A DNA stretch of 13,123 bases. Source: an uncultured Micrococcales bacterium. Its GTDB lineage: Bacteria; Actinomycetota; Actinomycetes; S36-B12; UBA10799. Below, in pieces: positions 8,499 through 13,123 of this stretch (the first letter of the stretch is position 1; every line of letters begins with the position of its first letter). Location of the stretch: NCBI GenBank assembly GCA_937952095.1, contig CALFYG010000325.1, positions 1 through 13,123 of the forward strand. The letters are read 5' to 3'. The position numbers and the translations under genes were made by a program. The notes beneath the pieces were generated by a model. It was not told the origin of the DNA. It searched no databases and was given only the letters and a program-made list of their open reading frames with translations.

Positions 8499-8957
8499 TC
8501 ACTGATTCGTCCAAAGCGCGGTGGACTCGCTGCTGCCTAGAGCGAGGAATGCCAGGATCCACAGGAAACTCAGCACGATCGCCGCGATCCCGAGTACGAG
8601 TCCGGCCGTGGGCACCCCGGCGGGCAGGCCGCTCATCTGGGCCCGCTGCCGCCCCTTGACACCCATGACGATGGCACCCACGGCCATGGGGATCCCGACC
8701 AGTGCGCAGAAGAAGGAGAACAGCACAGCCAATACGCCCAGGACCAGTGCGCCCGAGCCCACACGCTGATTGGAGGGTGGCGGGGTCGTCCACTGCTCGC
8801 CCGGAGCGTTCCAGGCCGTTGGTGCGGCTTCGTCGACGAAGTCTTGACGGGGTGGTGGTGGAGGTGTGTAGGCACGGGAATCGCCGGTGTCCGCCGGTCC
8901 CGGCGGCCCGAAGTCAGGTTCGTCCTGGGGTCCGCCCTGCCAGTCCTCGCGCGCCAT
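8499..8957 (-). CDS. DUF4190-like small membrane protein with a Pro-rich tail
   Basis: This encodes a 152-residue protein. The first ~65 residues are acidic and proline-rich, including five consecutive prolines (32-36) and WTTPPPS. A hydrophobic stretch follows at about 69-100 (GALVLGVLAVLFSFFCALVG and then PMAVGAIVMGVKG). A polar loop GRQRAQMSG and a second stretch at about 117-141 (TAGLVLGIAAIVLSFLW) come next. The pattern 'LVLGVLAVL ... GIPMAVGAIVMG ... GLVLGIAAI' is that of the actinobacterial DUF4190 family, which has no assigned function. The ATG at 8957 is chosen because GGGAGG lies 5 bases upstream; the frame remains open to 9086, but that part has no matching composition. It is divergent from hrcA and first in the minus-strand cassette. 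Confidence 0.75.
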   Translation of the reverse strand: MAREDWQGGPQDEPDFGPPGPADTGDSRAYTPPPPPRQDFVDEAAPTAWNAPGEQWTTPPPSNQRVGSGALVLGVLAVLFSFFCALVGIPMAVGAIVMGVKGRQRAQMSGLPAGVPTAGLVLGIAAIVLSFLWILAFLALGSSESTALWTNQ

Positions 8958-9075
8958 GCTCGCCTCCCGCGCCCCACAGTAGTCGCCCAACGGGCTGCGG
9001 CACAGGAGAGCGGTTCGTCTGCCTGCGCACGTGCGTGCGGTGGCGTGGAGCATGGCCCATGTACCGGGATGCACG

Positions 9076-9081
9076 TACACT
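9076..9081 (+). promoter_or_regulatory. Candidate -10 element of the hrcA operon
   Basis: TACACT matches four of six bases of TATAAT. It ends inside the first two bases of the CIRCE left arm, 45 bases before the hrcA ATG. This is where a repressor on CIRCE would block sigma-factor contact. No clear -35 is visible 16-18 bases upstream, so the assignment rests mainly on its position against the operator. Confidence 0.4.
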
Positions 9082-9106
9082 GGCACTCAGGACGTCAGAG
9101 TGCTAA
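9080..9106 (+). promoter_or_regulatory. CIRCE operator (HrcA binding site)
   Basis: The left arm CTGGCACTC (9080-9088), a nine-base spacer and the right arm GAGTGCTAA (9098-9106) fit the CIRCE inverted repeat TTAGCACTC-N9-GAGTGCTAA. The right arm is perfect; the left arm differs at positions 1 and 3. It lies 20 bases before the hrcA start, so HrcA very likely represses its own operon, including dnaJ and probably the genes after it. Confidence 0.92.
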
Positions 9107-9115
9107 CCAGCCGGT

Positions 9116-9121
9116 GAAAGG
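9116..9121 (+). promoter_or_regulatory. Ribosome binding site deciding the hrcA start
   Basis: GAAAGG lies 5 bases before the ATG at 9127. The in-frame GTG at 9121 overlaps this site and would have no usable spacing, so the ATG is chosen. Confidence 0.65.
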
Positions 9122-9126
9122 TGATC

Positions 9127-10140
9127 ATGGACGACCGGAAGCTCGAGGTCTTGCGCGCGATCGTGGAGGACTACGTTTCCACGCGTGAGCCGGTGGGCTC
9201 CAAGGCGCTGGCCGAGCGGCACAATTTCGGCGTCAGCTCCGCCACCTTGCGCAACGACATGGCCATTCTGGAGGAGGAGGGCTACATCGTGGCCCCCCAC
9301 ACCAGTGCCGGCAGAGTGCCCACCGACAAGGGCTATCGCCTGTTCGTCGACCGCATCGCGCAGATCAAGCCCCTGTCCCCGGCCGAACGCCGGGCGATCC
9401 ACCAGTTCCTCGATGCGGCAGTGGACCTCGACGACGTCATGCAGCGCACCGTGCGCCTGCTGGCCCAACTGACCCACCAGGTCGCGCTCGTCCAATACCC
9501 GACGCTGACGCGTAGTGGGGTGCGCCACGTCGAGATCGTGGGACTCACCCCGCGGCGGGTGCTGCTGGTCGTCATCGCTGACACCGGACGCGTCGAGCAG
9601 CGCACGGTCGAGAGTCCCATCGATGTCACTGACGAGGCACTGCTCGACCTTCGGGCCCGGCTCAACGCGGCGGTGGTCGGTAGGTCGTTCACGGCTGTTG
9701 CGGATGCGGTCGGGACGATCCCTGACCAGACCCCCGTCGAGTACCGCCCGCTGGCCGCAAGCGTGCTTGCCAGCCTCCTCGAGAGTGTCGTGGAGCGACA
9801 GGAGGACCGGATCGTGATGGGTGGAACTGCCAACCTCACGCGGTTCGGCGAGGACTACTCCATGACCATGGGGCCGGTTCTCGAAGCGCTCGAGGAACAT
9901 GTTGTCCTCCTGCGGTTGTTGCAGGAGGTGGGCGGTCAGGACGACCTGACCGTGCGGATCGGCTCGGAGAACGAAGTGGCGGGCCTGTCGTCGTCGGCGG
10001 TGGTGACCACCGGCTACGGCCCGCATTCCCAAAGTGTTGCGCATATCGGGGTGCTCGGCCCGACGCGTATGGACTACCCGGGCACCATGGGTTCGGTACG
10101 CGCGGTGGCGCGCTACCTGGGCCGGATCCTGAGCCAGTAG
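9127..10140 (+). CDS. hrcA: Heat-inducible transcriptional repressor HrcA
   Basis: This encodes a 337-residue repressor that binds CIRCE and is released when chaperonin is occupied by misfolded protein. The N-terminal winged helix carries KLEVLRAIVEDYVSTREPVGSKAL, then SSATLRNDMAILEEEGYI and the strongly conserved HTSAGRVPTDKGYRLFVD (residues 58-75). The rest is the GAF-like and inserted dimerisation region, ending with SVRAVARYLGRILSQ. The length equals that of actinobacterial HrcA. The gene sits 20 bases after a CIRCE element and 10 bases before dnaJ, the usual autoregulated hrcA-dnaJ pair. No groES/groEL or dnaK-grpE genes are in the window. Confidence 0.96.
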   Translation: MDDRKLEVLRAIVEDYVSTREPVGSKALAERHNFGVSSATLRNDMAILEEEGYIVAPHTSAGRVPTDKGYRLFVDRIAQIKPLSPAERRAIHQFLDAAVDLDDVMQRTVRLLAQLTHQVALVQYPTLTRSGVRHVEIVGLTPRRVLLVVIADTGRVEQRTVESPIDVTDEALLDLRARLNAAVVGRSFTAVADAVGTIPDQTPVEYRPLAASVLASLLESVVERQEDRIVMGGTANLTRFGEDYSMTMGPVLEALEEHVVLLRLLQEVGGQDDLTVRIGSENEVAGLSSSAVVTTGYGPHSQSVAHIGVLGPTRMDYPGTMGSVRAVARYLGRILSQ

Positions 10141-10150
10141 AAGGAAGACG

Positions 10151-11293
10151 ATGGCAGCCGATTACTACCAGACCCTCGGGGTCGCCCGTGACGCGACGCC
10201 CGAGGAGATCAAGCGCGCCTACCGGCGCCTGGCGCGGGAACTCCACCCCGATGTGAACCCCGATCCGGCCACACACGAGAAGTTCAAGGATGTGACCGCC
10301 GCCTACGAGGTGCTGTCAGATCCCCGTAAGCGCCAGATGTACGACCTCGGTCACGACCCGCGCGCGGGTGCCGCAGGTGGTTCCGGTGGCGCGGGGTTCG
10401 GGGCCGAGAACCTGTTCGAAGACCTGATGAACTCCTTCTTCGGCGGTGGTGGTGCCGGGGCCTCCCGGGGCCCGAAACCCCGTACGCGTCGAGGGCAGGA
10501 CGCCCTGCTGCGCGTCGAGGTCGACCTCTCCGAGGCGGTCTTCGGGACCGAGAAGGAGATCACCGTGGACACGGCCGTGGGCTGCCCGACGTGTCACGGG
10601 GGCGGTACCGCCGACGGTGCCGCACTCGTCCCGTGCCCGATGTGTCGTGGGCGCGGCGAGGTGCAGAACGTACAGCGGACCTTCCTCGGACAGGTCATGA
10701 CCGCCCGGGCCTGTCCGCAGTGCCAGGGATACGGCACGCTCAACCCGTCTCCGTGCCCCGAGTGCGCAGGCGACGGCCGGGTACGAACACGGCAGACGAT
10801 CAAGGTGGAGGTGCCGCCCGGCGTCGAGACCGGCACCCGACTGCTGCTGTCGGGTCAGGGTGAGGTGGGTCCGGGCAACGGCCCGGCCGGCGACGTCTAC
10901 GTCGAGATCATCCAGAAACCGCATCCTGTCTTCGAGCGGCAGGGTAACGACCTGCACGTCCAACTGAGCATCCCGATGACCGCGGCCGCGTTGGGCACCG
11001 TGATTCCGCTGCAGACCCTCGACGGCGAGCAGAAGATCGAGGTCAAAGCCGGGACCCAGAGCGGCAGTGTGCAGACCCTGCGCGGCCTCGGCGCCGCGAA
11101 GTTGCAGCGTTCGGGCCGTGGTGACCTGCATGTGCACATCGATGTGGTCACCCCGACCAGGCTCGACGCCGCCCAGCGTGAGCTCATCGAGCAACTGGCC
11201 GTGATGCGTGATGAGGAGCACTTCGAGCCGACGGTGGCCGAACACCCCACGGGCCTGTTCTCCCGGATCAAAGAGGCCTTCAGCGGGAAATGA
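10151..11293 (+). CDS. dnaJ: Chaperone DnaJ (DnaJ2 type, HrcA-linked)
   Basis: This encodes a 380-residue type I Hsp40 that delivers unfolded proteins to DnaK and stimulates its ATPase. The J domain (residues 4-67) has the catalytic HPD at 32-34. A short Gly/Phe-rich linker runs to about 108. The four zinc-binding repeats are CPTCHGGG (145-152), CPMCRGRG (162-169), CPQCQGYG (188-195) and CPECAGDG (202-209), all intact. The C-terminal peptide-binding domains follow. Linkage to hrcA and the short linker point to the second actinobacterial DnaJ (often named dnaJ2) rather than the dnaK-grpE-dnaJ copy. AAGGAAG precedes the ATG, and the gap after hrcA is 10 bases. Its stop overlaps the rsmE start as ATGA. 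Confidence 0.95.
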   Translation: MAADYYQTLGVARDATPEEIKRAYRRLARELHPDVNPDPATHEKFKDVTAAYEVLSDPRKRQMYDLGHDPRAGAAGGSGGAGFGAENLFEDLMNSFFGGGGAGASRGPKPRTRRGQDALLRVEVDLSEAVFGTEKEITVDTAVGCPTCHGGGTADGAALVPCPMCRGRGEVQNVQRTFLGQVMTARACPQCQGYGTLNPSPCPECAGDGRVRTRQTIKVEVPPGVETGTRLLLSGQGEVGPGNGPAGDVYVEIIQKPHPVFERQGNDLHVQLSIPMTAAALGTVIPLQTLDGEQKIEVKAGTQSGSVQTLRGLGAAKLQRSGRGDLHVHIDVVTPTRLDAAQRELIEQLAVMRDEEHFEPTVAEHPTGLFSRIKEAFSGK

Positions 11294-12000
11294 CCGCACC
11301 TCTGTTCTACGTCGACGAGGTGGCCACACGCGCGACGATGACGATCCGTGGGGAAGAGGCCAAACACGCATCCGCGGCCATGCGGATCGCGCCGGGCGAG
11401 CCCGTGCTGGTCGGTGACGGGAAGGGCACTGTGGCCCGCTGCACGGTGACCTCGGCGGATCGGACGCAGATCGACGTGCGCATCGACGACGTCGATGAGG
11501 TCCAGCCGGCGCGTGAGGTGGTGGTCGTGCAAGCCATTCCTAAGGGTGAGCGCGGTGACCTCGCGGTGGAGTTGCTCACCGAGGCCGGGGTGACGTCTGT
11601 CGTGCCCTGGCAGTCGGCGCGCACCGTGTCCGATTGGCGTGGCAAGGAGACGGCGAAGCGTCAGCGATGGCAGCGCGTGGCCAGGGCGGCCGCCAAACAA
11701 TCCCGGCGCGCCTGGCTCCCACAGATCCATGACCACGCCGTGGGCGTGCCACCCGTGCGAGGCGCGGCACTGATCCTGCACGAAGATGCCACAGACAGTC
11801 TGTTCGACATCGACCTTCCGACCGGGCCGATCACGCTCGTGGTCGGACCCGAGGGTGGGCTGACCGAGGACGAGGTCGCGAGTCTGCTCGCGCGCGGGGC
11901 ACACGCGGTGCGGATGGGTCCGGAGATCATGCGGACGTCGACTGCCGGAGCGGCCGCCTGTGTCTGGATAAGGGGCTTAGAAATGCGCCTCGGCTCGTGA
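11290..12000 (+). CDS. rsmE: 16S rRNA (uracil-1498-N3)-methyltransferase RsmE
   Basis: This encodes a 236-residue SPOUT-fold methyltransferase that modifies U1498 of 16S rRNA in the 30S subunit. The N-terminal PUA-like part has HASAAMRI. The catalytic domain shows QAIPKGERGDLAVELLTEAGV (about 81-101), VPWQSARTV, AAAKQSRRAWLPQI, and the knotted SAM-binding motifs VVGPEGGLTEDE (184-195) and MGPEIMRTSTAG (209-220). The start overlaps the dnaJ stop as ATGA with only a weak GGGAA upstream, so translational coupling is likely. The last codons include ATA, AGG and TTA, unlike the rest of the window. The family call is firm. Confidence 0.93.
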   Translation: MTAPLFYVDEVATRATMTIRGEEAKHASAAMRIAPGEPVLVGDGKGTVARCTVTSADRTQIDVRIDDVDEVQPAREVVVVQAIPKGERGDLAVELLTEAGVTSVVPWQSARTVSDWRGKETAKRQRWQRVARAAAKQSRRAWLPQIHDHAVGVPPVRGAALILHEDATDSLFDIDLPTGPITLVVGPEGGLTEDEVASLLARGAHAVRMGPEIMRTSTAGAAACVWIRGLEMRLGS

Positions 12001-12013
12001 CATGATCGTGGAC

Positions 12014-12349
12014 ATGGCATGCATCTTCTGCGCCATCGCAGGTGGCGAGATTCCGGCGACGCTGGTTCATGAGACCGACAACGTCGTCGCTTTCCGGGAC
12101 CTCAAGCCGGTCGCGCCCGTGCACGTCCTGGTCATCCCGCGACAGCACTACCGGGATGTGCGCGAGCTCTCCGCGGACGCTGCCACGGCAACTGAGGTGT
12201 TGCAGGTGGTCGATGCGGTGGCTGAGGCCGAGGGCCTCGACGGGGGGTTCCGTCTGGTGTTCAACACCGGGGCGGACGGTGGCCAAGAGGTCGAGCACGT
12301 GCACGCCCACGTCATCGGCGGCCGGCACATGGAATGGCCCCCCGGATGA
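12014..12349 (+). CDS. HIT family nucleotide hydrolase/transferase
   Basis: This encodes a 111-residue histidine-triad protein, the fold that cleaves phosphoramidates and related nucleotides such as aminoacyl-AMP. The N-terminal CIFC (Cys 3 and 6) starts the typical CIFCAIAGGEIPA block. VAFRDLKPVAPVHVLVIPR follows, then the triad HVHAHVIGG (His 95, 97, 99) and the Hint-type C-terminal tail GGRHMEWPPG. The ATG at 12014 gives the standard N-terminus; the ATG at 12002, only 1 base after the rsmE stop, would add four residues, and neither has a good ribosome site. A HIT gene between rsmE and phoH is common in actinobacteria. Its stop overlaps the phoH start as ATGA. The cellular substrate is not known. 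Confidence 0.9.
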   Translation: MACIFCAIAGGEIPATLVHETDNVVAFRDLKPVAPVHVLVIPRQHYRDVRELSADAATATEVLQVVDAVAEAEGLDGGFRLVFNTGADGGQEVEHVHAHVIGGRHMEWPPG

Positions 12350-13123
12350 GCAGAGCCGCCTCCGCGGACGCCTCGGTCTCGAGCACGATCGTCGTCCCCA
12401 ACACCCATCCGATGGTCGCGCTGCTCGGCGCCAACGACGAGAACATCAAGCAGTTCGAACGTGATTTCCCGGAGGTGGACGTCCTGGTCCGGGGCAATGA
12501 GATCCACCTCTCCGGCGAGGTCACGGAGATCGGGCTCGCAGAGCAGGTGCTCGCCGAGATGCTGTCGATCCTGCGCACCGGACAAGGCCTCACGCCGGAC
12601 GCGGTCGAGCGTTCCGTTGCCATGCTGCGCAGCGACCGCACCTTGTCGCCATCACAGTTGTTGACTGCGAACATCCTCTCCACACGCGGCAAGGCGATCC
12701 GAGCGAAGACTCTGAATCAGAAGCGTTACGTCGACGCCATCGACCAGAACACCATCGTTTTCGGCATCGGTCCGGCCGGTACCGGCAAGACGTACCTCGC
12801 TGTGGCCAAGGCCGTGCAAGCGCTGCAGTCCAAGCAGATCAACCGGATCATCCTCACTCGGCCCGCAGTGGAGGCCGGGGAGCGTCTCGGATTCCTGCCC
12901 GGGTCCTTGAGCGAGAAGATCGACCCGTATCTACGTCCGCTGTACGACGCATTGCACGACATGATCGACCCCGACCGCATCCCGCAATTGATGACCAGCG
13001 GCACCATCGAGGTGGCGCCCTTGGCCTACATGCGGGGCCGCACCCTCAACGACGCGTTCATCATCCTGGACGAGGCGCAGAACACCACCGCCGAGCAGAT
13101 GAAGATGTTCCTCACCCGGCTCG
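12346..13123 (+). CDS. phoH: PhoH-like ATPase (PhoL/YbeZ family), 5' part
   Basis: The gene begins at the ATG at 12346 and runs off the window's end, with 259 codons visible and no stop. Residues ~20-95 form the small N-terminal domain of PhoH-like proteins. The P-loop ATPase domain then shows QNTIVFGIGPAGTGKT with Walker A at 142-149, ILTRPAVEAGERLGFLPG (169-186), and Walker B FIILDEAQN (238-246). These features place it in the PhoH/YbeZ group, which is linked to RNA metabolism and usually precedes ybeY. The start overlaps the HIT stop as ATGA, so it is likely co-translated. The helicase-like C-terminus and any ybeY are outside the window. Confidence 0.93.
   Translation, partial: MSRAASADASVSSTIVVPNTHPMVALLGANDENIKQFERDFPEVDVLVRGNEIHLSGEVTEIGLAEQVLAEMLSILRTGQGLTPDAVERSVAMLRSDRTLSPSQLLTANILSTRGKAIRAKTLNQKRYVDAIDQNTIVFGIGPAGTGKTYLAVAKAVQALQSKQINRIILTRPAVEAGERLGFLPGSLSEKIDPYLRPLYDALHDMIDPDRIPQLMTSGTIEVAPLAYMRGRTLNDAFIILDEAQNTTAEQMKMFLTRL

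Noticed and set aside
8958..9086. N-terminal extension of the DUF4190-like gene
   Set aside because: The extra residues are Arg/Cys-rich and unlike the family; the ATG at 8957 has a GGGAGG site, and the extension would cover the CIRCE-proximal region.

Overview
This window is a stretch of high-GC bacterial chromosome, almost certainly from an actinobacterium. The support is strong G/C preference at third codon positions, three GTG starts (lepA, rpsT, fadD), an HrcA/CIRCE-controlled hrcA-dnaJ-rsmE-HIT-phoH run in the order seen in Streptomyces and relatives, and a FadD15-type acyl-CoA synthetase next to lepA/rpsT and hemW. The sequence alone does not fix the genus. I see no phage, transposon, CRISPR array, tRNA or rRNA, and no gene-free stretch longer than about 170 bases.

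Layout. Bases 1-373 hold the 3' end of comEC (DNA-uptake channel, +). It abuts, stop to stop, holA (DNA polymerase III delta, -), which is fused by an ATGA overlap to lepA (EF4, -). A 145-base divergent gap then gives rpsT (ribosomal protein S20, +). After a 127-base gap comes fadD (long-chain acyl-CoA synthetase, +), closed by a strong GC-rich hairpin, and then hemW (radical-SAM haem chaperone, +).

The hemW 3' end overlaps the tail of a three-gene minus-strand cassette (6865-8957). Read in its own direction, the cassette encodes a small DUF4190-like two-helix protein, an RDD-family membrane protein, and a multi-pass membrane protein with about 97 residues of Pro/Gly low-complexity sequence at its N-terminus. 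All three carry proline-rich soluble N-terminal tails. This is the only part of the window whose function I cannot name.

From 9080 to the end is a plus-strand stress and RNA-maintenance operon. It starts with a CIRCE operator and continues with hrcA, dnaJ (DnaJ2 type), rsmE (16S rRNA m3U1498 methyltransferase), a HIT-family hydrolase and phoH (PhoH-like ATPase, cut by the window edge). Two ATGA overlaps and short gaps suggest one transcript repressed by HrcA, so protein folding, rRNA modification and RNA-linked ATPase functions would rise together after heat or misfolding stress.

Overall this is mostly ordinary core genome. The most interesting unexplained piece is the proline-tailed membrane cassette with its polyproline and G-rich tract. 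Smaller points are the imperfect CIRCE, the lepA-holA coupling, the comEC/holA junction and rare codons at the end of rsmE.
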